In this document: piece by piece, positions 24,433 through 32,114 of the stretch
Position numbering within the stretch: position 1 is the first letter of the stretch
How the letters are laid out: each line of letters starts with the position of its first letter
Notes under the pieces: generated by a model
Told to the model about the DNA's origin: nothing
Seen by the model: only the letters and a program-made list of their open reading frames with translations
Database searches by the model: none
Position numbers and translations under genes: made by a program
Assembly: GCA_016787295.1 (NCBI GenBank)
Contig: JAEUUX010000033.1
Coordinates: 1 to 43,893 of the forward strand
DNA length: 43,893 nt
Source: Chitinophagales bacterium
Lineage (GTDB): Bacteria > Bacteroidota > Bacteroidia > Chitinophagales > UBA2359
Reading direction: 5' to 3'

Positions 24433-25848
24433 TTAATGGGTCAATTTGCTTTGGCACACAAAATCGGTAGTAGGCACATTGGTTTTTTCTATGGCAGCAA
24501 ATCCACCTCCAATTTCCGTAAAATTGCGATAGCCACGCGCCTGCAAAATACTTGCTGCAATCATACTGCGATAGCCTCCTGCACAATGTAGATAAAAATG
24601 CTGACTGGGTGTGATGTCTTTTATCCATTCGTTAATGGCTGCCAAAGGTTTGCTATAGGCATCTGGCACATGTTGAGCGCTATATTCACTTTCTTTTCTA
24701 ACATCTATCACCACATCTTTTTCGGCATTGAATTGTTGTGCAAATGTGTCGGCGCTAATGCGATTGACGCTATCTGTTGCTTTACCTGCGGCTATCCAAG
24801 CAGCCATACCGCCTTTGAGGTAGCCTATAGTATTGTCAAATCCAACACGTGCCAAACGCGTGATGGTTTCGGCTTCTTGTCCTTCGTCTGTAACAAGGAT
24901 CAGCGGCTGTTGGGTATCCACAACCATCGCACCAACCCAAGGAGCAAAATCGCCTTTGAGACCAATGTTGATAGACTGTGGAATAAAAGCTTTGCTAAAA
25001 TTGTCGTTATTGCGTGTGTCCAAAATAAGGGCGTGTAATGATTCGGCAGCAACTTCTACTTCATCGGGCGACAATGCTCGCAAACCTTTTTGTAATACCG
25101 TATCAAAATTGGCATAACCTGTTTTGTTCATCGCCACATTCATACCAAAATAACCCGGAGGTGGTAGCAAACCGTCTGTTACAGCCTCAATAAAGGCTTC
25201 TTTGCTCGGTTGATTAAGGGCATAATTCATTTTTTTCTGATTGCCAAGGCTATCAATGGTCTCTTTCATCATATTCTTGCCACAAGCGCTACCTGCTCCG
25301 TGTGCGGGATACACAGTTACATCGTCGGGCAAATGCAATATTTTGTTGTATAGGCTATCATACAACAAGCCCGCTAATTGTTCTTGTGTCATATTGGCAG
25401 CTTTTTGCGCCAAATCAGGACGACCTACATCACCCAAAAACAAAGTATCTCCACTAAACAAAGCTGTGGGTTGTCCGTTTTCGTCCCACAACAAAAAGCA
25501 AGAACTTTCTAAGGTGTGTCCTGGTGTGTGAATAACCTGAATACTGATGTCGCCAACCTGAAATTTTTCACCATCTTTGGCTTGAATAGCCTCAAAAGTA
25601 GGTTGTGCTGTTGGTCCGTATACTATAGAGGCATCGGTTTTTTGACTAAGGTCGAGATGACCACTCACAAAATCGGCATGGAAATGTGTTTCAAAAATGT
25701 ATTTTAATTGCACTTCGTCGCGCTGTAAACGGTCAATATAGGGTTTGGTTTCGCGCAAAGGGTCGATGATTGCCGCTTCGCCATTGGAGGTAATATAATA
25801 AGCACCTTGTGCCAAACAACCTGTATATATTTGCTCTATTTTGTGCAT
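24433..25848 (-). CDS. MBL-fold hydrolase with two rhodanese domains (persulfide dioxygenase-like)
   Basis: A 471-aa cytosolic protein. Residues 1-240 are a metallo-beta-lactamase fold of the ETHE1/Blh type: THFHADFVSGH (His55, His57, Asp59), His111 in HTPGHT, Asp134 in FSGDTLFLGDVGRPDL and His183 in YPAHGAGSACG. Two rhodanese domains follow at about 265-355 and 365-455. The first has TDEGQ at the catalytic loop and no cysteine, so it should be inactive. The second has HCAGGYRS with Cys422. ETHE1-type enzymes oxidise glutathione or similar persulfides to sulfite, and the rhodanese domain handles sulfane sulfur. It is the last gene of the sulfur cluster, 148 bp after the YeeE/YedE genes. Confidence 0.9.
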   Translation of the reverse strand: MHKIEQIYTGCLAQGAYYITSNGEAAIIDPLRETKPYIDRLQRDEVQLKYIFETHFHADFVSGHLDLSQKTDASIVYGPTAQPTFEAIQAKDGEKFQVGDISIQVIHTPGHTLESSCFLLWDENGQPTALFSGDTLFLGDVGRPDLAQKAANMTQEQLAGLLYDSLYNKILHLPDDVTVYPAHGAGSACGKNMMKETIDSLGNQKKMNYALNQPSKEAFIEAVTDGLLPPPGYFGMNVAMNKTGYANFDTVLQKGLRALSPDEVEVAAESLHALILDTRNNDNFSKAFIPQSINIGLKGDFAPWVGAMVVDTQQPLILVTDEGQEAETITRLARVGFDNTIGYLKGGMAAWIAAGKATDSVNRISADTFAQQFNAEKDVVIDVRKESEYSAQHVPDAYSKPLAAINEWIKDITPSQHFYLHCAGGYRSMIAASILQARGYRNFTEIGGGFAAIEKTNVPTTDFVCQSKLTH

Positions 25849-25996
25849 TATAATAGTGTCTTTTAATGTTAATAAAATTAAAAAATAGCGATGTATAAAT
25901 AACTGATTATCAAGTGTTTATGAGTATAATCTACAAACGATAAAGAGTGTAGTATTTGATTTTGTGGTGTTGTTTTTTAGGAGGGTATACTGAAAT

Positions 25997-26515
25997 TTAA
26001 TGCGGCAATTTGTCTCTCAAATAGGCATACGCCCATGTGCCAATTAAGGCACTCATGACGGTGATTAGGATAACAGATACCCCTGCTCCGACTTGTGCAT
26101 ACAAAGGACCAGGACAAGCTCCCGTGATTGCCCAACCGCTGCCAAAGATTAAACCGCCAATGATTTGTCCTCTATTAAAGGTTTTGGGTGCAATATGAAT
26201 TTCTTCGCTGTAGATGGTTAGCAGCCCAAAGCGCTTGATAAGCCAAATGGAAAGACTTGCTACAGCAATGGCACTACCAATAATGCCATACATATGGAAA
26301 GATTGTAGGCGAAACATTTCTTGGATTCTGAACCAGCTAATGATTTCGGCTTTCACAAAAACAAGCCCCAATAAGGATCCCACAATAACATACTTTAGAT
26401 TATGATACCAACGATGCTCCAAATGGCTCTGGTTGGTACAAATGGCATCGGAATTTCTGGTTGCATCTTGTACTTCGAGGGTGTTTTGTGTAGGTGTTTC
26501 TACAAAGTTTGACAT
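25997..26515 (-). CDS. YeeE/YedE-type sulfur transport protein (half 2, DUF6691-like)
   Basis: A 172-aa membrane protein. After a polar N-terminal ~35 residues come about four hydrophobic segments: YVIVGSLLGLVFVKAEIISW, YGIIGSAIAVASLSIWLI, IIGGLIFGSGWAITGACPGP and SVILITVMSALIGTWAYAYL. The motif GACPGPLYAQ carries a conserved Cys134. In YeeE/TsuA, cysteines like this line the path for thiosulfate. In many bacteria the transporter is split into two small proteins, as here and in the preceding gene. It lies 32 bp after that gene. A TATCTTTG-like sequence in the gap (minus strand, 26551-26558) could be an internal promoter but lacks a -33 box. Confidence 0.85.
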   Translation of the reverse strand: MSNFVETPTQNTLEVQDATRNSDAICTNQSHLEHRWYHNLKYVIVGSLLGLVFVKAEIISWFRIQEMFRLQSFHMYGIIGSAIAVASLSIWLIKRFGLLTIYSEEIHIAPKTFNRGQIIGGLIFGSGWAITGACPGPLYAQVGAGVSVILITVMSALIGTWAYAYLRDKLPH

Positions 26516-26547
26516 ACTATTGTTTAGGTTAAATGTATTATATAGTT

Positions 26548-27114
26548 TTACAAAGATAAAATGAATGGAACAATGTAGTTAGCACTGATAAAGCCTCCTA
26601 TCATAAAACAACAGGTTGCAATAACAGAAGGAATTTGTAGGCTCGATATACCCATAATTGCATGACCGCTTGTGCAGCCGCCCGCATAGCGAGAGCCAAA
26701 ACCAATCAAAAAACCGCCCATTATCATCATCGCAAAACCACGCAAAGTGAACAGATTTTGCCAATTGAACAACTGCGCTGGTGTTAGCTGAGTAAAATCG
26801 GTGATGCCATATTGTTGCATTTCGGCTACCAATTCGGGGTGCAATTGTGGGGCTTGAGCGGGGGCAGATAAATAATAGGACGCAATAAAACTACCTAATA
26901 AAACACCCACCACAAAAAACAAATTCCATTGCTCTTTCTTCCAGTCATACTGTAAGAACTTGATACCATTTGGAAAAGTAGCCGCACAAACGTGGCGAAA
27001 AGAAGAACTAATCCCAAATGATTTGTTGCCTAACAATAAAAGTAAAGGCACTAAAATCCCTATCACGGGTCCGGCTATGTACCAATCCCATGGTTGTTGA
27101 AAAAACGTCAACAC
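26548..27114 (-). CDS. YeeE/YedE-type sulfur transport protein (half 1)
   Basis: A 188-aa membrane protein with about five hydrophobic segments. It has the family pattern SSSFRHVCAATFP (Cys43) and GFLIGFGSRYAGGCTSGHAIMGIS (Cys147), the cysteine motifs of the YeeE/YedE thiosulfate/sulfur-compound importers. Together with the next gene it forms the two halves of a full-length YeeE. Which sulfur species is moved, and in which direction, cannot be read. It lies 45 bp after the DUF2892 gene within the minus-strand sulfur cluster. Confidence 0.88.
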   Translation of the reverse strand: MLTFFQQPWDWYIAGPVIGILVPLLLLLGNKSFGISSSFRHVCAATFPNGIKFLQYDWKKEQWNLFFVVGVLLGSFIASYYLSAPAQAPQLHPELVAEMQQYGITDFTQLTPAQLFNWQNLFTLRGFAMMIMGGFLIGFGSRYAGGCTSGHAIMGISSLQIPSVIATCCFMIGGFISANYIVPFILSL

Positions 27115-27159
27115 AATTATATATAAAAGTTTTTAGGGTTAGAAAATCAGCAAGGCAAA

Positions 27160-27369
27160 CTATTGATTTTTGCGCTCACGAGTAGAAATACCAAAAATGG
27201 TATACAAAGGACAAAAACTAATGGCGCTTGTTAAGGCAAAAATAATTGCCAAGATGCCCAGAACAATTGCCAAAGTGCCAGAAATTGCGTTGGTGTAATA
27301 CAAAGCAGCGATCGCAATCGCAACTATCAAACGAACAACTTTGTCGATGGTGCCCATGTTTTTTTTCAT
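27160..27369 (-). CDS. DUF2892 (YgaP-like transmembrane) protein
   Basis: A 69-aa protein with MGTIDKVVRLIVAIAIAALYYT and GTLAIVLGILAIIFALTSAISFCPLYTIFGIST. This is the DUF2892 pattern of two membrane helices ending in the CPLY motif. In some proteins this domain is fused to a rhodanese domain (E. coli YgaP); here the rhodanese is the separate preceding gene 35 bp upstream, so the pair may work as a split YgaP: a membrane anchor next to a sulfurtransferase. Confidence 0.92.
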   Translation of the reverse strand: MKKNMGTIDKVVRLIVAIAIAALYYTNAISGTLAIVLGILAIIFALTSAISFCPLYTIFGISTRERKNQ

Positions 27370-27404
27370 GATACTGTGAATTTAAAATGTAAAAAAATAC
27401 TTGT

Positions 27405-27719
27405 TTATTTAGAATAGCTTCTGACGTTTTCCCAAGTCCCGCCATTAGTTACATTGTTGAATCCATTTTGATTCAAAATGCCTTTGGCTTGTCCACTACG
27501 GTTACCGCTACGGCAAAAAACGATAATTTGGTCTTTGCCTTTAAACTCGTTAAGGCGATGTCCTACTTGATCTAAGGGGATATTGACCGCACCTTTAACA
27601 CTACCACCCGCAAACTCTTGGGGCGTGCGAACATCAACCAAAAATGCGCCACCGTCGATAAGCTGTTTCAAATCGGCAGAATCTTGTGGCATAAGTAAAT
27701 TTTTTAGAAAATCTAACAT
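27405..27719 (-). CDS. Single-domain rhodanese sulfurtransferase
   Basis: A 104-aa single rhodanese domain: FLVDVRTPQEFAGGSVKGAVNIPLDQV and the active loop IIVFCRSGNRSGQA, with catalytic Cys69. It probably carries sulfane sulfur as a cysteine persulfide between thiol donors and acceptors. No signal peptide is evident, so it is cytosolic. It lies 14 bp after the TSUP transporter gene and 35 bp before the DUF2892 membrane protein. Confidence 0.94.
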   Translation of the reverse strand: MLDFLKNLLMPQDSADLKQLIDGGAFLVDVRTPQEFAGGSVKGAVNIPLDQVGHRLNEFKGKDQIIVFCRSGNRSGQAKGILNQNGFNNVTNGGTWENVRSYSK

Positions 27720-27733
27720 GTTTTATAAGTTTT

Positions 27734-28549
27734 TTAATGATGAAAAAACAACTCTTTAACGATGATGTAGATACCCATAACTAGTACAAACCAACCAAAA
27801 GCGGGTTTTAATTTATTGCCGTCGACACGCTTGGCTAAAGTAGCACCAACAAAAATACCAACAATAGCAAAAACAGAAACCGACAATAACAATCCCCAAT
27901 TGACACCTGTTTCGTTACTTTCGCCCAAAAAGCCAATTAACGATTTTAGGGCAATAATAACCAATGACGTACCAACAGCTTGTTTCATGTCCAATTTGGA
28001 GAGCAACACCAATGCGGGAATGATGAGAAATCCGCCGCCTGCACCCACCAAACCTGTCAAAGTACCAACGATTAAACCTTCGGCAATGATCATGGGATAA
28101 TTCAAATTTGCAGTATCAGTAGCCAAAGCACTTGTGGAAGAATTGGTATTCGTCTTGCTGGGTTTTATCATGCTATAAGAAGCCGCAATCATCAACAAAG
28201 CAAACAACACTAACAACAAAATACCTTTGGTAATGACTAAGCCATTGAGACTAAACAAAGTGTCGGGTATGGCAGGCACAAGATAAGCACGAGTCATAAA
28301 AACGGCAACAATAGATGGCAAACCAAAAACCAATGCTATCCGAAGGTTCACCAAGCCATTCCTGAAATAGTTGATAGACCCTATTGCACTTGTCAAACCA
28401 ACAATAAACAACGAATAGGCTGTTGCTGTAACGGCTGACACGCCAAACAGATAAACCAAAACAGGAACAGTCAAAATACTTCCACCACTACCAATTAAGC
28501 CCAAAGAAAGTCCTATGAGCATAGAACATAAATAACCAATGATTTCCAT
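27734..28549 (-). CDS. TauE/SafE (TSUP) family sulfite/sulfur-compound exporter
   Basis: A 271-aa integral membrane protein with about eight helices. The two TSUP repeats are visible as LSLGLIGSGGSILTVPVLVYLFGVS in the N-terminal half and GTLTGLVGAGGGFLIIPALVLL in the second. The family exports anions such as sulfite, sulfoacetate or thiosulfate. In this cluster the likely job is to remove sulfite or thiosulfate made by persulfide oxidation; that is inferred from context. It is the second gene of the cluster, 59 bp after the ArsR regulator. Confidence 0.92.
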   Translation of the reverse strand: MEIIGYLCSMLIGLSLGLIGSGGSILTVPVLVYLFGVSAVTATAYSLFIVGLTSAIGSINYFRNGLVNLRIALVFGLPSIVAVFMTRAYLVPAIPDTLFSLNGLVITKGILLLVLFALLMIAASYSMIKPSKTNTNSSTSALATDTANLNYPMIIAEGLIVGTLTGLVGAGGGFLIIPALVLLSKLDMKQAVGTSLVIIALKSLIGFLGESNETGVNWGLLLSVSVFAIVGIFVGATLAKRVDGNKLKPAFGWFVLVMGIYIIVKELFFHH

Positions 28550-28608
28550 TTAAAGGATATTTTAAACATAGAAAGATAGTTATTGTTATATGTATTTTAG
28601 CAAAAAAA

Positions 28609-28914
28609 CTATAATTCTACGCAACAACTTTCTAAACAATAGATGATATTTTGCATCTTAGGAAAGCGTAGAGCAATGTATTTGTTTCGTCCAATTTTTT
28701 CTGATATTACCACTCCTTTGTCTTCCAAAAGGTTGATGTGTTGCGAGGCAATAGCTTGCTCCAAACCTAATGCTTCTTGGATTTCCAATACGGTCATTCG
28801 AGTATGAATGGTCAATAAATCAACGATGCTTAGGCGAACAGGGTGTGCTATAACTTTGAGCATATTGACCGAAGCCTTAAGTTTTTGGGCTTCTAATCGC
28901 TTATTTAGTACCAT
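28609..28914 (-). CDS. ArsR-family regulator with cysteine-rich C-terminus (BigR-like role)
   Basis: A 101-aa winged-helix repressor. The family core is KVIAHPVRLSIVDLLTIHTRMTVLEIQEALGLEQAIASQHINLLEDKGVVISEKIGRNKYIAL, with the recognition helix at ASQHINLL. The only cysteines are at the very C-terminus: IYCLESCCVEL (Cys93, Cys97, Cys98). Proteobacterial sulfide/persulfide sensors (BigR, SqrR, YgaV) use two cysteines placed differently, one early in the protein, so the thiol switch here may be different; a metal or arsenite site is the alternative. It is the first gene of the sulfur cluster and probably represses it through the palindrome over its own promoter. Confidence 0.9.
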   Translation of the reverse strand: MVLNKRLEAQKLKASVNMLKVIAHPVRLSIVDLLTIHTRMTVLEIQEALGLEQAIASQHINLLEDKGVVISEKIGRNKYIALRFPKMQNIIYCLESCCVEL

Positions 28915-28930
28915 ATCGCTAATTTTGATG

Positions 28931-28962
28931 CAAAGATAGGCATAATTCTATGTATTTCCAAA
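28931..28962 (-). promoter_or_regulatory. Promoter TTTG-N20-TATCTTTG of the sulfur cluster
   Basis: On the minus strand TTTG (28959-28962) and TATCTTTG (28931-28938) are 20 bp apart. The ArsR ATG is about 17 bp downstream of the -7 box, so the leader is very short. Confidence 0.85.
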
Positions 28963-28970
28963 TTTTGGAA
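28956..28970. promoter_or_regulatory. Candidate operator palindrome over the -33 box
   Basis: TTCCAAATTTTGGAA is a 15-bp palindrome with one central base and contains the -33 TTTG of the ArsR promoter. A second, imperfect palindrome, CATAATTCTATG (28941-28952), lies in the spacer. Either would place an ArsR-type repressor so as to block RNA polymerase. Confidence 0.6.
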
Positions 28971-29340
28971 CATTTTTTTTCAAAAAAAGTGCATTTTTTT
29001 TCTTTTTGCCCCATTTTAGACACAAAATGGCTTTTTTATAACCCCAAACGCCTTTTTAGAAGCGTTTTTTTAGATACAAAGATATATATAACTCTATCTT
29101 TTTTTTGTTCATTAAAAAGTGCCACTACCAATTCTGTGCGTATTTGTGTTTTGATTGCTCGATGCGCTTTGAACCAAAATCCAAACAAAAAATGTAATGT
29201 TACTATACTATTTGCGTTGTCCCGAATAGAAATCTATCCGCTGAGATAAATAAAATCATAAACAAGCAAACAATGAAATAATTATTTCACAAAAGTTAGC
29301 CACATCAACAACCTACCGAACAAGTACACTTTTTAAAAAA
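28971..29340. other. Intergenic stretch, no gene seen
   Basis: AT-rich DNA upstream of the sulfur cluster. A 99-codon plus-strand frame (28950-29249) crosses it but overlaps the ArsR promoter and has a composition unlike a real protein. A weak AAACGC..GCGTTT hairpin with a following T run is at about 29045-29071. Confidence 0.5.
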
Positions 29341-29381
29341 GTATCTTTTGCTTTTGTTGTAGGATAAACAAAAAAGACGAA

Positions 29382-29668
29382 TTAACATTGGTCATCTAAT
29401 AGTGTTTGAAAAAATAAGACCCCCAAATTTCGCAAACCTACAATTTTTTCCAACCTTTTGTCGTTGTACCAAAAGGAGAAATCCGCCAACCTAAGAAGGC
29501 TAGCGGATTGCATGATACGAACAATTGTTAACAAAACATTTATGCAACACATACCCCTATTAGCTGCGATAAACTTTCCCGTTTTGCCAAACAAACGCCC
29601 TTTATCAAGTTCTCTAATTTAATACACTACACTAACTTTTTTACCCTTATCTTTCTCTTCTATGAAAG
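29382..29668 (-). ncRNA. Possible minus-strand transcript of unknown kind
   Basis: A well-formed minus-strand promoter lies just upstream, yet no recognisable gene follows. A 70-codon frame with only a TTG start ends at 29382 and resembles no family I know. Within the transcribed stretch is a hairpin in which AATCCGC pairs with GCGGATT, with an inner CCT/AGG pair (about 29488-29518). It may be a regulatory RNA, a short leader-peptide gene or a decayed gene. Confidence 0.3.
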
Positions 29669-29674
29669 ACAATG

Positions 29675-29706
29675 CAAAGATAAGGCGATTTTAGAGGGTT
29701 GCCAAA
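29675..29706 (-). promoter_or_regulatory. Orphan promoter TTTG-N20-TATCTTTG
   Basis: On the minus strand TTTG (29703-29706) and TATCTTTG (29675-29682) are 20 bp apart, as in the best promoters of this window. It points into a region with no recognised gene. Confidence 0.7.
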
Positions 29707-29722
29707 CCAATTTTTGCCAAAT

Positions 29723-29756
29723 ATTAGAAATCAATGTTTAAACATGGATTTCTAAT
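29723..29756. promoter_or_regulatory. 34-bp near-perfect palindrome
   Basis: ATTAGAAATC and GATTTCTAAT flank a central ATGTTTAAACAT; only one position pair (29733/29746) is mismatched. Its centre is about 70 bp upstream of the expected start of the orphan minus-strand promoter, a typical activator position. There is no T run, so it is not a plain terminator. Confidence 0.65.
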
Positions 29757-29759
29757 GCT

Positions 29760-30190
29760 GTGCTAATATTATCGTTTAAAGGAAAAATAGATTTTTATGT
29801 ACCTGAAAAACAGTATTTTATAAATAATAAAAAGATTTCATTGACGCATCGGAAAACAAAATAGTTATTCCGAAATTAGGTTAGTTAGTATTTGGCAAGG
29901 TAATTTTTTTATTCATTTTTTAATTGAGTGGCTAATTAGTGGTCAATATTTGAAAGAAAAAGAATAGCATTGAAAATAATGTCCCCAAAATGCAAAAAAT
30001 GTAATTAGCAGGTAACATTCTTTGCTAAGTAAGGAATAAAAGGTACATACAACGGTTATATGGCGGTTATTTCCAAAACTGCTGTTGCCTAACAAAAAAA
30101 AAATCAAACAGTAGGTAACAAAGCAACGAACAAACGGAATATAGCTAATGTACTTGAAACAATTATTTTTAAAAATTCAAAAATCAATAA
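29760..30190. other. Intergenic stretch, nothing further seen
   Basis: About 430 bp of AT-rich DNA between the palindrome and the peptidase gene. No frame with coding character, no TAnnTTTG box at a useful distance and no strong hairpin was found. The peptidase promoter must be of another type or was missed. Confidence 0.5.
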
Positions 30191-30192
30191 CC

Positions 30193-30927
30193 ATGCAAAA
30201 AAAGATTGCACACTTGTTTTTTATGGCTACACTTGTTATTAGTAGTCTTTCTCTTTCAGCCTCTCAACATTACGTAGGTGCTTATGTAGGTGATGGTGCT
30301 TATCAAGATGTTATGATTTACAATTGCTGGAACTTCGTAAATGCTTTTTCGGGCAATCCAGCTATTGGCGGACATAACTACGTTAAAGACCAATATTATT
30401 ATGGCGCTCCTTATATGTTTACGACCAGCAACAATTCTTATGCCGACTACGAAGATGTAGCGTTTTATTGTGGTCATGGTTCTTCTTACAATTTGGCAAT
30501 GGGTAGTGGAGCTGCTGTGTCGAGTATGCCTTTGGGCGACAGTTGGGCAGAATTTGTTACTTTCTTCTCTTGTCAAACAGTGGTTTCGGCACCCGAAAGT
30601 AGCACTTGGTGGACACCTTATTGTAGTATGTTCAATGGTTTACATATGTTATTAGGTTTTCGCAGTTTAGCCTCGGCTGCTCGCACCGATATTCCTTTTG
30701 ACTATTCGGCACGTCTCAAAGCAGGTTGGACGGTGAAAGATGCTTGGTTCAGCAGTATCGACGACGAACGTTATTGGATATTTAATCCAAGTATGAGTGA
30801 CGGTTCTCCTTATCCTGGTTGGGCTTCTTGTGTGGTGGGTTCGGGACACTACTACGACCGATTGAGCAGTTATGGTACTGACCCTGCTCCTGGTTGTGGC
30901 GGTATGTGGAACTATTGGCAGTATTAA
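30193..30927 (+). CDS. Secreted clan CD-like cysteine peptidase (DUF6345-like)
   Basis: A 244-aa protein with signal peptide MQKKIAHLFFMATLVISSLSLSAS. The pattern DVAFYCGHGSSYN (His95-Gly96) and, 30 residues later, FVTFFSCQTV (Ser126-Cys127) is the His-Gly/(Ala/Ser)-Cys dyad of clan CD peptidases (caspase, gingipain, legumain). The surrounding sequence (WNFVNAFSG, LHMLLGFRSLASAA, YWQY) recalls DUF6345 proteins. The ATG at 30193 is used because it opens the signal peptide. No T9SS sorting domain or propeptide is present; the next gene encodes a separate propeptide-like protein. Activity is unproven, and a catalytically inert surface protein is possible. Confidence 0.7.
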   Translation: MQKKIAHLFFMATLVISSLSLSASQHYVGAYVGDGAYQDVMIYNCWNFVNAFSGNPAIGGHNYVKDQYYYGAPYMFTTSNNSYADYEDVAFYCGHGSSYNLAMGSGAAVSSMPLGDSWAEFVTFFSCQTVVSAPESSTWWTPYCSMFNGLHMLLGFRSLASAARTDIPFDYSARLKAGWTVKDAWFSSIDDERYWIFNPSMSDGSPYPGWASCVVGSGHYYDRLSSYGTDPAPGCGGMWNYWQY

Positions 30928-31013
30928 TCATCGGCACCTTCAAGACAATACACTCTCCACCAATTCGCTATTTTTTTTCACCAATTTTTAAATTTCTAAA
31001 ATAAACAATAACA

Positions 31014-32024
31014 ATGAAAAAGTTTTCAATTATAGCAGGATTATGCTGCACTGTGGCAATTGCCTATTTCGCTTCTATGAGTTTTCAAGTTACTGCTCCT
31101 CCTCCTGTGGTCAATCACTTTCAAGACGATGACAATCTAAGTATTATTACGATGGATAAAGCTGCTTTGGGTAAAGGAGCGGCTGTGGGTAAATTGGCAA
31201 AGAGCCTCAACAATCCTCGCCTCAACAATGTGGGCGAAGATGTGGAATACCTAAACGATGCCGACCCAGGTAATTTTATCAAAACCAATGCCGCGAAAGG
31301 ACATATTGCGTTTGGGAAAAGCACCAAAAAATATGAAGGTGCGTTTAAACCTCAATTATTGGATACCAAAAGCGCTCAAAATGTTGCCGAGAAATTTTTG
31401 CAAGACAATGATTTGATGCCTAAAAACAAAAGCGAACTGAAATTGTTGCATGCTGGCGGGCTTAGAGCAGCTTCGGCAGACGACGGTGGCAAAGTAATTG
31501 ACAAAATGCAAACTTTTACGTATGGACGCGTTATCAATGGCGTTCCTGTATCGGGCAATGGTTCGCGTATTGTGGTGAATATGGGCGACAAAGGTGAAGT
31601 GTTGGGTGTGTCTAAAAAATGGAAAGAGTTTGAAACAAGTAAATCTCAAAAAGTACAAAAAGCCGAATTGAAAAGCCAACCAGAAGCAGAAGCAGAATTT
31701 GGTAAATTAGTCAATTTCAATTTTGGCAAAGGCGCTTCGCCTAAAGTTAAAACTATCCACAAAATGTACTATGATGGTGGTGGCAACTATATTCAGCCTG
31801 CTTATTTCTTTGAAACAACAGTGACTGTAACGGACGAAAAAGGCAAAAAATCAGAACAACCTTTCTTGGGTGTGGTTTCTATGCTCAAAAATTCTCCCGA
31901 AGCCATCAATCCTGACCCTGCTGAAGTAGCTAAAATTGCTAAATCTGTTCGTACTGCACAAGAAGGTGTTGACCCCAACACACAGAAAAAAGCAAACGAA
32001 CGAGCAGGTAACGAAAACAAATAA
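31014..32024 (+). CDS. Secreted protein with peptidase propeptide-like domain
   Basis: A 336-aa protein with an N-terminal signal/anchor (MKKFSIIAGLCCTVAIAYFASMSFQV). The segment at about residues 120-210 follows the FTP/PepSY-type propeptide layout seen in front of fungalysin, thermolysin-like and DUF6345 peptidases: AQNVAEKFLQDNDLMP, then FTYGRVINGVPVSGNGSRIV, then GDKGEVLGVSKKWKEFE. No protease motif follows; the rest is YYDGGGNYIQPAYFFETTV and a Lys/Asn/Glu-rich tail. It lies 86 bp after the peptidase gene. It may act in trans as inhibitor or folding helper for that peptidase; this is inference from order and domain type. Confidence 0.7.
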   Translation: MKKFSIIAGLCCTVAIAYFASMSFQVTAPPPVVNHFQDDDNLSIITMDKAALGKGAAVGKLAKSLNNPRLNNVGEDVEYLNDADPGNFIKTNAAKGHIAFGKSTKKYEGAFKPQLLDTKSAQNVAEKFLQDNDLMPKNKSELKLLHAGGLRAASADDGGKVIDKMQTFTYGRVINGVPVSGNGSRIVVNMGDKGEVLGVSKKWKEFETSKSQKVQKAELKSQPEAEAEFGKLVNFNFGKGASPKVKTIHKMYYDGGGNYIQPAYFFETTVTVTDEKGKKSEQPFLGVVSMLKNSPEAINPDPAEVAKIAKSVRTAQEGVDPNTQKKANERAGNENK

Positions 32025-32050
32025 AAATTTATTCCTCTTTTTCCCTCTCC

Positions 32051-32081
32051 TTGGCAGGCAGTCGACAGTACTGTCTGCCAA
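32051..32081 (+). other. Hairpin between the propeptide-like and Kazal genes
   Basis: TTGGCAGGCAG pairs with CTGTCTGCCAA through 11 bp (one G-U) around TCGACAGTA. No T run follows, so it may be a processing or attenuation structure between the two genes rather than a full terminator. Confidence 0.5.
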
Positions 32082-32114
32082 TAGGGATATATGGCTATTC
32101 CAAATTTCTTTGCT

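Noticed and set aside
24293-24628. 111-codon minus-strand frame at the tRNA-His
   Set aside because: It overlaps the tRNA promoter and part of the tRNA, and lies in another frame of the MBL-rhodanese gene.
28950-29249. 99-codon plus-strand frame upstream of the sulfur cluster
   Set aside because: It overlaps the ArsR promoter and operator and has a composition (many Phe, Lys, Cys) expected from AT-rich noncoding DNA.
29382-29594. Transposase remnant
   Set aside because: The frame has some hydrophobic pattern but no DDE motif or known transposase segment could be recognised; it is listed only as a possible transcript.
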